Shown: one piece after another, positions 22,514 to 29,963 of the stretch
Numbering within the stretch: position 1 is the first letter of the stretch
Layout of the letters: every line of letters begins with the position of its first letter
Assembly (NCBI RefSeq): GCF_920984675.1
Contig: NZ_CAKLBV010000050.1
Coordinates: 1-34,635 of the forward strand
Direction of reading: 5' to 3'
DNA length: 34,635 bases
Source of the DNA: Methylobacterium sp. Leaf118
Lineage (GTDB): Bacteria > Pseudomonadota > Alphaproteobacteria > Rhizobiales > Beijerinckiaceae
Program-made: the position numbers and the translations under genes
The notes under the pieces: model-generated
Database searches by the model: none
What the model was told of the DNA's origin: nothing
Seen by the model: only the letters and a program-made list of their open reading frames with translations

Positions 22514-23311
22514 ATGCTGGTCGACAGCCACTGCCATCTCGACTTCCCCGACTTCGCCGAGGACATCCCCGGGGTGATCGCCCGCGCGGAGGCCGCGGGC
22601 GTCACGCGGCTCCTCACCATCGCGACCCGGGTCGCCAAGGCGGACACCTACCGGGCGCTCGCGGAGGCGCATGCGGCGGTCTGGTACACCGTCGGCACCC
22701 ACCCGCACGGGGCGGCCGAGGAGCCGGACGTTCCCGCCGATACCATCGCGGCGTTGGCGGATGCCCCGCGCTGCGTCGGCATCGGCGAGGCCGGGCTCGA
22801 CTACCATTACGCGGACGCCGCGCCGGAGGCCGTGCAGGAGCGGGTGCTGCGCGCCCATATCGAGGCCGCCCGCCTCGCCGGCCTGCCGCTGGTGATCCAT
22901 TCCCGCGACGCCGACCTCCAGATGGAGGCGGTGCTGACCGACGAGATGGCCCGGGGCCCGTTCGAGGCGGTGCTGCATTGCTTCTCGTCGGGGGCGCGGC
23001 TCGCGCAGGTCGGGGTCGAACTGGGACTCTCCGTGTCGTTCTCCGGCATCGTCACCTTCCGCCGCTCGGAGGCGCTGCGCGACATCGCTCGCTCCATCCC
23101 GCGCGACAGAATCCTGGTCGAGACCGACGCGCCGTTCCTGGCCCCCGAGCCGCATCGGGGGAAGCGCTGCGAGCCCGCCTACACCGCCGACACTGCCCGG
23201 GTGCTGGCCCGGACCCTCGACCTGCCGTTCGAGGCCTTCGCCGCGCTCACGACGGCCAATTTCTACCGGCTCTTCGCCAAGGCCGCGGCGAGCGAGGGAG
23301 GAAGCGCATGA
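22514..23311 (+). CDS. tatD: TatD-family metal-dependent deoxyribonuclease
   Basis: A 265-residue TIM-barrel hydrolase. Metal ligands are visible: DSHCHLDF (His6, His8), GIGEAGLDYHY (Glu), VIHSRDA (His), LHCFSS (His) and ILVETDAPFL (Asp). This is the full TatD/YcfH set. It is a cytosolic 3'-5' exonuclease or DNA quality-control enzyme. It sits 51 bp after metG and 19 bp before the MBL hydrolase gene, the usual alphaproteobacterial arrangement. Confidence 0.95.
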   Translation: MLVDSHCHLDFPDFAEDIPGVIARAEAAGVTRLLTIATRVAKADTYRALAEAHAAVWYTVGTHPHGAAEEPDVPADTIAALADAPRCVGIGEAGLDYHYADAAPEAVQERVLRAHIEAARLAGLPLVIHSRDADLQMEAVLTDEMARGPFEAVLHCFSSGARLAQVGVELGLSVSFSGIVTFRRSEALRDIARSIPRDRILVETDAPFLAPEPHRGKRCEPAYTADTARVLARTLDLPFEAFAALTTANFYRLFAKAAASEGGSA

Positions 23312-23330
23312 ACCCGGGCCGGGAGGGCGC

Positions 23331-24137
23331 ATGGCAAGCCTGACGCTCCGCATCCTCGGCTGCGGCTCGTCCGGCGGCGTGCCGCGGGTCGGATCCGGCT
23401 GGGGCGCCTGCGACCCGGCCGACCCGCGCAACCGCCGCCGCCGCTGCTCGCTGCTGGTCGAGCGGGCGGAGGGCACGGGCGGCGCGACCCGCCTCCTCGT
23501 CGACACTTCGCCGGATCTGCGCGAGCAGCTCCTCGAGACCGGGGTGAGCCGCCTCGACGCGGTGCTCTACACCCATGCGCATGCCGACCACACCCACGGC
23601 ATCGACGACCTGCGCCCCCTGGTCATCGACATGCGTCGCCGCATCCCGGTCTATGCCGACGCGCAGACCCGCACCCTGCTGGAAACCCGCTTCGGCTACG
23701 CCTTCGCGACGCCGCCGGGCAGCGCCTATCCGCCGATCCTCGACCTGCACGGCCTCCGCGAGGGCGAACCCGTCGCCGTCGCGGGGGAGGGGGGCCCGAT
23801 TCCGGCCCTGCCCTTCCGGATGGAGCATGGCAACGAGGCCGCCTTCGGCTTCCGCTTCGGCACCGCCGCCTACGCGCCGGACGTGAGCCTGATGCCCGAC
23901 GCGGCCAAGGCACAGCTGCGTGACCTCGATCTCCTGATCATCGACGCGCTGCGCGAGACCCCTCACCCGTCGCACTACTCGGTCGCGGACGCCCTCGCGC
24001 TGATCGAGGAGGTGGCGCCACGCCGGGCCATCCTGACCAATCTCCACACCGACCTCGACTATGCGAGCCTGGCGCGACGCCTGCCGCCGGGGGTGGTGCC
24101 GGCCTATGACGGGATGGCCGTGCAGGCGGCGCTGTAG
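23331..24137 (+). CDS. MBL-fold metallohydrolase, PhnP/phosphoribosyl cyclic phosphodiesterase-like
   Basis: A 268-residue metallo-beta-lactamase fold protein. It starts TLRILGCGSSGGVPR and has NRRRRCSLLVE, then the zinc motif HAHADH at 82-87 followed by HGIDDLRPL. Downstream are a further Asp (LLIIDALRETPHPSHYS) and His ligands, and the TNLHTDLDY end pattern. It resembles PhnP-like cyclic phosphate phosphodiesterases. Its constant place after tatD in this lineage points to a housekeeping role rather than phosphonate use; no phn genes are present. GGGAGG precedes ATG 23331. It converges with the glycosyltransferase gene, 45 bp away. Confidence 0.92.
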   Translation: MASLTLRILGCGSSGGVPRVGSGWGACDPADPRNRRRRCSLLVERAEGTGGATRLLVDTSPDLREQLLETGVSRLDAVLYTHAHADHTHGIDDLRPLVIDMRRRIPVYADAQTRTLLETRFGYAFATPPGSAYPPILDLHGLREGEPVAVAGEGGPIPALPFRMEHGNEAAFGFRFGTAAYAPDVSLMPDAAKAQLRDLDLLIIDALRETPHPSHYSVADALALIEEVAPRRAILTNLHTDLDYASLARRLPPGVVPAYDGMAVQAAL

Positions 24138-24182
24138 CGCCGTCGCGGCGCCGGGCCCGAGAGGCTTCGAGGTCTTCGCCAT

Positions 24183-25397
24183 TCAGGGCGTCGCCGTTCC
24201 GGCCTCGGTGCCAGGCTCCGTCCCAGGCTCTCTGCCGGGCTCCCTGCCGGCTTCGGGCCACGGGGCGGGCGGCGGCAGCGACAGGCCCCGCAGGCAGCGC
24301 TCGATCGTCGCCCGCTCGCCCGGATGGGCCGCCTGCGCCATCCGGTGCACGATCCAGTCGGCGAGGTCGGCCTCCTGCGCCCGGAGATAGGCCGTCCGGT
24401 CCCAGGCGAGGGGAACGCCCAGGCGGCCGAGGGCGTCGAGGAGCCGCCCCTCATCGAGGACCGAGAGCGCCGTCGTCGTCTGCGGCCGGCCCGTGGCGCG
24501 CAGGCCGTGGACGAGCCCCCGCAGCGCCTCGACATAGTGCAGGCCGCTCACCCGCGGTCGCAGGGAGGCGGCGGCCATGCGCCGCCAGGGTCGGCGGCAC
24601 AGCACGATCATCTCCGCCGGCACGCGGCCGAGGAGCTGGAAGGCGTGCAGGGCCGAGCCCTCGGAGACGATCAGGCGCCGCGCCCGGCGGTAGAGCGCGA
24701 CCTGCGCGTCGAGCGGCACGGTCTCGGGCCGGAACACCACGACGCCGGCGTTCTGCAAGGCCGCCTCCAGCACCCCCTCGCCCGCGAAACGGCCCTTGGG
24801 GAGGCCGGCCCGGGACACGAACAGGCAGTCGAGATCGGGGAGGGGGGCGGGGCCGGTGATCGCGTCCATGAAGTCGAGATGGGCGCGGCCCGGGCCGCCG
24901 CCGAAGCGGCGCTCCGCCTGGGGCAGGACATGCAGGCGCCGCCAGAGCGTCGGCACGCGGTTGAGGTGGATCCGCGCCCGGTCGATGCCGAGATGGTCGA
25001 CGATCTGCCAGAAGAAGGGCAGGGGCTCCGCGCCGGGCAGGTTCCAGATGCTGAAGACGAGGGGCAGCTCGGGAAAGGCCCGGCTCGAGGCCGCCAGCCG
25101 CATGCCGAAATCGGCGACCATGTGCCCGAAATGGAAGCTGACGGGTCCGCACCAGACACCCTCCCCCGCCTCGGCGGCCGGCGGGCAGGGCGGCGGCTTG
25201 GCATCGATCGGGACGGGAAGCGGGAACCAGCAGGTCCGGGCCAGGACCTGCGTCTCGAAGCGGGGCCATGCCGGCCCGCCGCGGAACAGGGGCCGGGGGT
25301 TGCGCAGCACCTCCAGGCTCGGATGGACCAGGATGTCCGCGAAGACCCGGGCCCTGGCTCGCAGCGCCGCCGAGCCGTCCAACACCGATTGTCCCAT
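24183..25397 (-). CDS. Glycosyltransferase family 61 (DUF563)-like protein
   Basis: A 404-residue protein with GT61/DUF563 landmarks: GPVSFHFGHMVADFGMRL near 85-100, PLPDLDCLFVSRAGLPKGRF in the middle, and RRLIVSEGSALHAFQLLG around 250-267, the conserved Glu-Gly-Ser region. There is no signal peptide. It probably transfers a sugar to a surface polysaccharide or glycan. ATG 25397 is chosen; GTG 25421 would add eight residues. The last 20 residues (Glu-Pro-Gly-Arg/Thr repeats) are encoded by a 12-bp repeat array and are unlikely to be part of the enzyme fold. Confidence 0.8.
   Translation of the reverse strand: MGQSVLDGSAALRARARVFADILVHPSLEVLRNPRPLFRGGPAWPRFETQVLARTCWFPLPVPIDAKPPPCPPAAEAGEGVWCGPVSFHFGHMVADFGMRLAASSRAFPELPLVFSIWNLPGAEPLPFFWQIVDHLGIDRARIHLNRVPTLWRRLHVLPQAERRFGGGPGRAHLDFMDAITGPAPLPDLDCLFVSRAGLPKGRFAGEGVLEAALQNAGVVVFRPETVPLDAQVALYRRARRLIVSEGSALHAFQLLGRVPAEMIVLCRRPWRRMAAASLRPRVSGLHYVEALRGLVHGLRATGRPQTTTALSVLDEGRLLDALGRLGVPLAWDRTAYLRAQEADLADWIVHRMAQAAHPGERATIERCLRGLSLPPPAPWPEAGREPGREPGTEPGTEAGTATP
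24201..24260. repeat. 12-bp-period tandem repeat (about five units) at the 3' end of the glycosyltransferase gene
   Basis: Units GGCCTCGGTGCC (24201), AGGCTCCGTCCC (24213), AGGCTCTCTGCC (24225), GGGCTCCCTGCC (24237) and GGCTTCGGGCCA (24249). On the reverse strand they encode a tetrapeptide-period Glu-Pro-Gly-Arg/Thr tail. The 24237 unit differs by two bases from the 14600 unit. Confidence 0.8.
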
Positions 25398-25484
25398 CGT
25401 GCCCGCGCCCCCGCGTCGCACCGAGGCGTGACATCCCCGGCCGCGAAAGGCAAACCCTTGCGAGCCAACGGCGATCCGGGCCGT

Positions 25485-25898
25485 TCAGGAGGCGTCCGGC
25501 CCGGCCCCGCGCCGCTCGGGCCGGAAGAACAATCCGGCCTTGAGGCTGTCGCCGATCCGGTGGGCCCGCCCGACGATCTCCCGGCCGATCTCCGGAGGAA
25601 AGGATTCGGCGGCGGTCGCCTCGAACAGGGCGAGCCAGCGGTCGAAATGGTTCGGTGCGAGGCCCGCAATGCCGCGATGGCGGCCGAACGGATTGCCCTG
25701 GTAGCGTCCCGTCCGGAGCAGCACCGAAGACCAGAAATCCGTGACCCGCGCCATGTGGTGCGGCCAATCGGCCTCCGCGATGCGGGCGGCGAACACGGGC
25801 CCGATCAGGGGATCGCGGCGCACCTTCGCGTAGAAGGCGTCGAGGAAGGCGGCCAAAGCCGCCTCGGTCGGTTCGGCGATCGGTTCAGCCTGGGCCAT
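25485..25898 (-). CDS. Group III truncated hemoglobin
   Basis: A 137-residue globin of the trHb3 group. A B-helix FLDAFYAKVRRDPLIGPVF (Tyr23 probable B10) is followed by WPHHMARVTDFWSSVLLRTGRYQGNPFGRH and the proximal-His segment LAPNHFDRWLALF (His84). The spacing and the HFDRWL pattern are typical of group III truncated hemoglobins. It binds heme and small ligands (O2, NO). Its physiological role is not established; it may detoxify reactive nitrogen or oxygen species. It lies 68 bp downstream of the SGNH gene on the same strand. No strong ribosome-binding site is visible upstream of ATG 25898. Confidence 0.9.
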   Translation of the reverse strand: MAQAEPIAEPTEAALAAFLDAFYAKVRRDPLIGPVFAARIAEADWPHHMARVTDFWSSVLLRTGRYQGNPFGRHRGIAGLAPNHFDRWLALFEATAAESFPPEIGREIVGRAHRIGDSLKAGLFFRPERRGAGPDAS

Positions 25899-25966
25899 GG
25901 CGGAGACGCGGGCGGACGGAGCCGGGGAGGGGGCGTCCACGCCCTGGATAAGGACCCCTGCCCCGA

Positions 25967-26788
25967 TCAGTTCCGGGCGAGCGAGGGCTGGATCAGGCCG
26001 GCGCCGACCAGGATCTGGGCGGCGGCGGCCTTGGCGAGCTGGCGATAGCCGGCGTCGGTCATGTGCAGGCCGTCGGGGCCGATCATCTGGGCCGGGGTCA
26101 TCAGCCCGTGCGAGACCCAGGACTGCATCAGCGCGCGGCGGCGGATCACCGGCACGTTCAGCTCGGCGGCGAGCGCGTGCAGCGCCTCGCCGTAGCGGTC
26201 GGCGCCCTCGACGCCCGAGAGCTTGCGGCACCATTGCTGGTCCATCAGCACCACGTCGGCCCCAGTGGCGCGGATCGCCGCGATGCCCGCCCGGGTCAGT
26301 TCGACGAAGCGCTCGACCGGCACGCCCCGCAGCGGATCGTTGCTGCCGGTCTGCCAAACCACGAGGTCGGGCCGCTCGGCCAACACATCGCGCTCCAGGC
26401 GCCGGGCCATCTCCTCCGCGGTGTCGCCGCCCTTGCCGCGGTTGACCACCGTGATCGAGCGGCGGCTCGCCGCGCCGATCTGCAGCCGCTCCTCGAGGTC
26501 GCGCTCCAGCAGGGCAGGGTAGGCCATGGCGGGCGAGGTCGCGCCCGCCCCTTCCGTCGAGGAGGAGCCGAAGGCCACGATCCGCACGTCGCCGTCGCGG
26601 CCGAGCAGCGAGGCGAGCCGGCCGAGCTTGGCCGGTACGCGCTCGACCGCGGCGGCCCTCTCCGGCGCCTGCAGCCCGGGGATGGGCGGCGCGTCGGGCT
26701 GGGCGCGCGCGGGGCCGGCGAGGGCGGCGGCCAGAACCAGGCCGAGGAGCGGGCGGAGCGACATGGCGGGTCGGCTGCGTGGGTTCAT
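25967..26788 (-). CDS. Secreted SGNH-type (GDSL) hydrolase
   Basis: A 273-residue exported esterase. The signal peptide spans about residues 1-29 (n-region with Arg, hydrophobic LLGLVLAAALAGPARA). SGNH blocks: FGSSSTEG at 73-80 (nucleophile Ser, block I), NRGKGGDT at 116-123 (block II Gly), GSND at 148-151 (block III Asn), and DGLHMTDAG near the C-terminus (block V Asp-x-x-His). ATG 26788 is favoured; ATG 26764 would begin right at the hydrophobic core. Likely a periplasmic carbohydrate or lipid esterase. It could deacetylate polysaccharide, but only the fold and catalytic class are supported. Confidence 0.88.
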   Translation of the reverse strand: MNPRSRPAMSLRPLLGLVLAAALAGPARAQPDAPPIPGLQAPERAAAVERVPAKLGRLASLLGRDGDVRIVAFGSSSTEGAGATSPAMAYPALLERDLEERLQIGAASRRSITVVNRGKGGDTAEEMARRLERDVLAERPDLVVWQTGSNDPLRGVPVERFVELTRAGIAAIRATGADVVLMDQQWCRKLSGVEGADRYGEALHALAAELNVPVIRRRALMQSWVSHGLMTPAQMIGPDGLHMTDAGYRQLAKAAAAQILVGAGLIQPSLARN

Positions 26789-26985
26789 CGGTGGGCTCGT
26801 GGTGCCGAAGGATTGTGACGATTGCGAGGGCGACGGACCGTGGGCCGGCATGAATTGAATACGTTATGCAGGAACATGCAAGCTGGCTCGGGGCGGGGCT
26901 GGTCCCAAGCCGTGAGTCATGATCCACGCGAGGCGATCCGATTTCTTCACGGATTCCCGTAAAATGCCGCGCAATCATGGTTAAT

Positions 26986-27004
26986 GGGTCCCAGGAGGGG
27001 ACCC
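26986..27004. repeat. 7-bp perfect inverted repeat enclosing AGGAG
   Basis: GGGTCCC at 26986-26992 pairs with GGGACCC at 26998-27004, leaving the five-base loop AGGAG. As RNA on the plus strand this would hold a Shine-Dalgarno-like core in a hairpin loop. No good downstream gene uses it: an ATG at 27035 opens only an eight-codon frame. Function unknown. Confidence 0.5.
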
Positions 27005-27310
27005 GCACATCGGCTCAAGTTCCATAATATATCTTATGCGAATGGCGGAGGTGGCCGGGTGAGCGGGCGAGTGCGTCCCGTCCTGCGCCTCCCGGCGAGC
27101 CCCGCCCCGGGCTTCGGCCGTGCGGCTCCCGAGGCCCGTGCCCTCAGCGGCCCGCGCCCTCGCGCGACGAGGCAGGGTGAACCGGGCTGGCCGTTCAACG
27201 CCGCCCCGGCGCCTCGACAAGGGGCGTCGCGGCGGCTCCGGGGAGGGCGTTCCGGCACAGGCCGGGGCCCGGGCGCCCTCCCCCTCCGGCCGCGAACCCG
27301 CGGCCCGCCC

Positions 27311-27355
27311 GCCTGATCCGGGCTCCGCTTGATCAAAGCGGAGCCCGGATCAGGC
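27311..27355. repeat. Perfect 20-bp inverted repeat, 5-bp loop (palindromic element or terminator)
   Basis: Arm 27311-27330 (GCCTGATCCGGGCTCCGCTT) is perfectly complementary to 27336-27355, with loop GATCA. There is no T-tract, so it is not a textbook Rho-independent terminator, but the stem is extremely stable. It lies downstream of the histidine kinase stop. Such long palindromes between genes are commonly repeated elements (REP-like). Confidence 0.75.
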
Positions 27356-27381
27356 AAGCCCGCGCGGCGTTTGAGCGAAGC

Positions 27382-27418
27382 CCCAATCCGCCATCCCGAA
27401 GGGTTCAACCGGATTGGG
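27382..27418. repeat. 9-bp inverted repeat with a nested small hairpin next to the kinase stop
   Basis: CCCAATCCG (27382-27390) pairs with CGGATTGGG (27410-27418). The loop contains CCC-GAA-GGG, which can form an inner hairpin. It lies directly after the kinase stop codon (27421-27423, reverse strand) and may act in termination or mRNA 3'-end stability. Confidence 0.6.
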
Positions 27419-27420
27419 TA

Positions 27421-28461
27421 TCAGGCCGCGGCGGTCCGGGGACCGTCGGGGAAGACGAGACGCACGACGGTGCCGTTCTCGTTGGTGTAGGTCAGGGTCC
27501 CGCCGAGCTGGGCCGCGAGCCCGTGGACGATCCGGAAGCCGAGGCTGCGGCTCGTCGCCGGATCGAAATCCACCGGAATGCCGGGGCCGCTATCCGCGAT
27601 GGTCAGCGCCGTCATGCCCTCGTCCAGGCAGTCCAGGCGGATCGTGATGGTGCCGCCCTGAGCGCCCGGGAAGGCATGCTTGAGGGCGTTGGTGACGACC
27701 TCGACCACGAGGAGCGACAGGGTCGTCAGCCGGGCGAGATCGAAGCGCAGGGGCGGCACGTCGACGAGGCAGACGATGTTGCGCGCCCCCGTGGCGCCGA
27801 GGAGGTCGGTGCACAGCTCCTGCAGGTACTGGCCGACCGGCTGGTCGATCCGGGCGGGATCGTAGAGGCGGCGGTGGATGCGCGAGATCGTCTCCAGCCG
27901 CGCCTGAGCCTCGTCGAGGGCGCTCGCCGCGGCCCCCGGATCGTCGGCGACCTTGCGCTTCTGCAGGGCGAGCAGGGCGGCCACGAACTGCATGTTGTTG
28001 GCCACCCGATGCTGCAGCTCCTGGAACATGGTGCGCTGCTGCTCGTAGAGTTCGCCGGTCACCGCCCGCTCCGCGGCGAGGCGCTCCCCGGCGACCCGCA
28101 TCAGGTGGATCAGGGCGATGTCGACGGCGACGATGAAGGCGTAGAAGCCGAGCGCCAGGGCCGTCGGGACGTTCAGCACGAACGAGCCGACAGGCTCGAT
28201 GAAGAAGTACCACGCGCACAGGCCCGAAATCGCGGCGCACAGGATGCCGGCCCGCAAGCCGAAGAAGTACGTCGTCAGGATGACGGCGGGGAAGAAGGTC
28301 AGGAACGGGAAGCCCGGCGGCAGCACGGGGTCGAGCGCGTAGCGCAGACCGCAGGCCAGACCGGCGGCGCCGACGGCAACGATCTCGCCGACCCACCGCG
28401 GCAGGCGCGGACGGGCGACGACGGGGGCGCCGACCCGCGACGGGGGAGTGGGCGTAGGCAT
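27421..28461 (-). CDS. Membrane-bound HisKA_2-type sensor histidine kinase (DUF4118)
   Basis: A 346-residue kinase. Residues 22-122 contain about four membrane spans of the DUF4118 type (IVAVGAAGLACGLRYAL; FPFLTFFPAVILTTYFFG; AGILCAAISGLCAWYFF; ALALGFYAFIVAVDIALIHL). There is almost no periplasmic loop, so sensing is probably within the membrane. A short coiled linker leads to the HisKA_2 dimerization helix ELQHRVANNMQF (His151) and an HATPase_c domain with EVVTNALKHAF, DSGPGIP and SLGFRIV. This is the same kinase subclass as the phytochrome. No response regulator is adjacent, so it probably signals to a stand-alone partner; alphaproteobacterial kinases of this class often feed the PhyR stress pathway. 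Confidence 0.92.
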   Translation of the reverse strand: MPTPTPPSRVGAPVVARPRLPRWVGEIVAVGAAGLACGLRYALDPVLPPGFPFLTFFPAVILTTYFFGLRAGILCAAISGLCAWYFFIEPVGSFVLNVPTALALGFYAFIVAVDIALIHLMRVAGERLAAERAVTGELYEQQRTMFQELQHRVANNMQFVAALLALQKRKVADDPGAAASALDEAQARLETISRIHRRLYDPARIDQPVGQYLQELCTDLLGATGARNIVCLVDVPPLRFDLARLTTLSLLVVEVVTNALKHAFPGAQGGTITIRLDCLDEGMTALTIADSGPGIPVDFDPATSRSLGFRIVHGLAAQLGGTLTYTNENGTVVRLVFPDGPRTAAA

Positions 28462-28576
28462 CGGCAGGCGAGGATTCCGGACGGCGATTCGACGATTCGG
28501 CGAATCTAGCGCCTCGGCGCGGCCAACATGTGGCTCCCCTGCCTCGGGCCGGGCGAATTCGGGACCCGCCCCCGCC

Positions 28577-29539
28577 CTATTGGGCCGCGTCGGACGATGG
28601 CCCCTCCCCCGCCGACGCGCGCGCCGCCCGACGCCCCGCGGTCTCCGCGACCAGGATGCCGCCCAGCACGAGGCCGAGCGCCAGCCCGTCGAAACGGTCG
28701 AACGGCTCGCCCGCGAGCATCACCGCGAGCCCGGCGCCGAAGACCGGGACGAGGTTGACGAACAGCCCGGCCCGGTTCGGGCCGATCAGCTCGACGCCGC
28801 GGATATAGGCGAGCTGGGCGACGAGCGAGGGCCCGAGCGCCACAAAGGCGACGAGGGGCCAGCCGACCGCCGGGCTCGGCCAGATCAGGCGGCCGGCCGC
28901 CCATTCGGCGGCGAGGGGCGGCAGCGAGGAGAGGAGGGCGGCGAGCGCCAGCGCCGTGAAGAAGGCGAGCCCCGACACCGCCGGCCGGTTCGGCAGCGCC
29001 ACGGTGTAGCCGGCATAGACGAGGCAGGCGGCGAGCATCAGCCCGTCGCCGCGGTTGAAGGTGAGGGTGGCCAGGGCGGAGAGGTCCCCGTGGGTCGAGG
29101 CCACCGCGACGCCCGCGAGCGTGATCGCCGCGCCGGCCACCTGCCCTCCCCTCACGCCGACGCGGCGCACGACGAAGTTCAAGAGCATGACGAGGATCGG
29201 CACCGCCCCCTGGATCAGGGCGACGTTGAGCGCGGTGGTGTGGGCGCCCGCGGCGTAGAACAGGCTCGCGAAGACCGTGTAGCCGCTCGCGCCCATCACG
29301 AACAGGTAGCGCCAGCGCGGCACGAGCCGGCGCCATTCCGCCGCGACCGCCCGGCGGGCGATCACGGCCAGCACCGCGAAGGCGAAGGCCCAGCGCAGGG
29401 TCGTCAGCACCTGCGGCGACACCTCGCCGACCGCCCACTTGCCCGCCACCGCGTTGCCGGCCCAGAGCAGGGCGGTCAGGGTCAGGATGGCGTAGGCCAC
29501 GATCGGCGTCGCCGGCCGTGCACGGGTTCGTTCCGTCAC
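28577..29539 (-). CDS. EamA/DMT-family transporter
   Basis: A 320-residue inner-membrane protein with ten predicted spans arranged as two EamA repeats. The first opens ILTLTALLWAGNAVAGKWAVGEVSP with FRWAFA-like LTTLRWAFAFAVLA; the second contains GLMLAACLVYAGYTVAL and ends VFGAGLAVMLAGEPFDRFDGLALGLVLGGILVAE. This drug/metabolite transporter family exports amino acids or other metabolites. Substrate unknown. The length is typical of the family. It stands alone between the kinase and the divergent SDR operon. Confidence 0.93.
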   Translation of the reverse strand: MTERTRARPATPIVAYAILTLTALLWAGNAVAGKWAVGEVSPQVLTTLRWAFAFAVLAVIARRAVAAEWRRLVPRWRYLFVMGASGYTVFASLFYAAGAHTTALNVALIQGAVPILVMLLNFVVRRVGVRGGQVAGAAITLAGVAVASTHGDLSALATLTFNRGDGLMLAACLVYAGYTVALPNRPAVSGLAFFTALALAALLSSLPPLAAEWAAGRLIWPSPAVGWPLVAFVALGPSLVAQLAYIRGVELIGPNRAGLFVNLVPVFGAGLAVMLAGEPFDRFDGLALGLVLGGILVAETAGRRAARASAGEGPSSDAAQ

Positions 29540-29661
29540 GCTGGGGCTTTCCGAGTGCCGGCCAAGGCCGGGTGGGTCCGCGGATCGCGGCCCGGGGGTG
29601 GGGTCGAAACGCGATCGCCCACCCCGAGAGATAGGGCGGAGCGGCCCGGGGGAATGGCAGC

Positions 29662-29689
29662 GCGCAGGGCCTCATGCGCAGGGCCTCAT
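29662..29689. repeat. Perfect 14-bp tandem duplication
   Basis: GCGCAGGGCCTCAT at 29662-29675 is repeated exactly at 29676-29689 and followed by a third partial GCGCA. Non-coding in the present annotation. Confidence 0.85.
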
Positions 29690-29869
29690 GCGCACGCGAC
29701 CACTCGACGGCGGAGGGTCGGGTGCCGGAGCCGGCGGTGCGGAGCGGGAGGGATTCGGCGATCCCCGGCCTCGAGGCGGGCGGGCGCCGCCCTGAGTCAG
29801 GCCTGCTCTTTCGTCGCCTTGACGCCGGCGGCCTTCCATCCGACCTGACCGTCTCCGCCGGAGCCGCCG

Positions 29870-29899
29870 CCCTGTCCGATCCCACCCTGTCCGATCCCG
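29870..29899. repeat. 15-bp tandem duplication
   Basis: CCCTGTCCGATCCCA (29870-29884) is followed by CCCTGTCCGATCCCG (29885-29899), differing at the last base, and then a decayed C-rich copy. It lies 65 bases before the SDR ATG and could occupy the operon's leader. Confidence 0.8.
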
Positions 29900-29963
29900 C
29901 CCTTCCCCCCTGCCCTGCTGCCGGTCCCGTGCCGGACGCCGCCCGGATCGGCTGAGCCCGCCC

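Larger units (their letters stand above)
26789..27420. other. Long intergenic region with structured elements
   Basis: About 630 bp without a convincing gene, between the SGNH gene start and the histidine kinase stop. It contains an AT-rich part (26930-27050), a 7-bp hairpin with AGGAG in its loop (26986-27004) and two inverted repeats at 27311-27355 and 27382-27418. The SGNH promoter should lie in its left part. The stretch 27050-27300 shows only GC-rich sequence with no coding signal. Confidence 0.5.
29540..29963. other. Divergent intergenic region between EamA and SDR genes
   Basis: About 420 bp without a convincing gene. It holds a 14-bp direct repeat at 29662-29689 and a 15-bp direct repeat at 29870-29899. 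I find no GGAAC-N16-CGTT element on either strand here. Confidence 0.45.

Noticed and set aside
21443..23506. Reverse-strand open frame over metG and tatD
   Set aside because: Antisense shadow with His/Arg/Gly-rich sequence and no recognisable domain.
27311..27355. Classical Rho-independent terminator
   Set aside because: The stem is long and perfect but no T-run follows on either strand, so it is reported as an inverted repeat instead.
29674..29955. A 93-codon forward frame upstream of the SDR operon
   Set aside because: Composition is driven by the 14-bp and 15-bp duplications, and there is no ribosome-binding site or domain.
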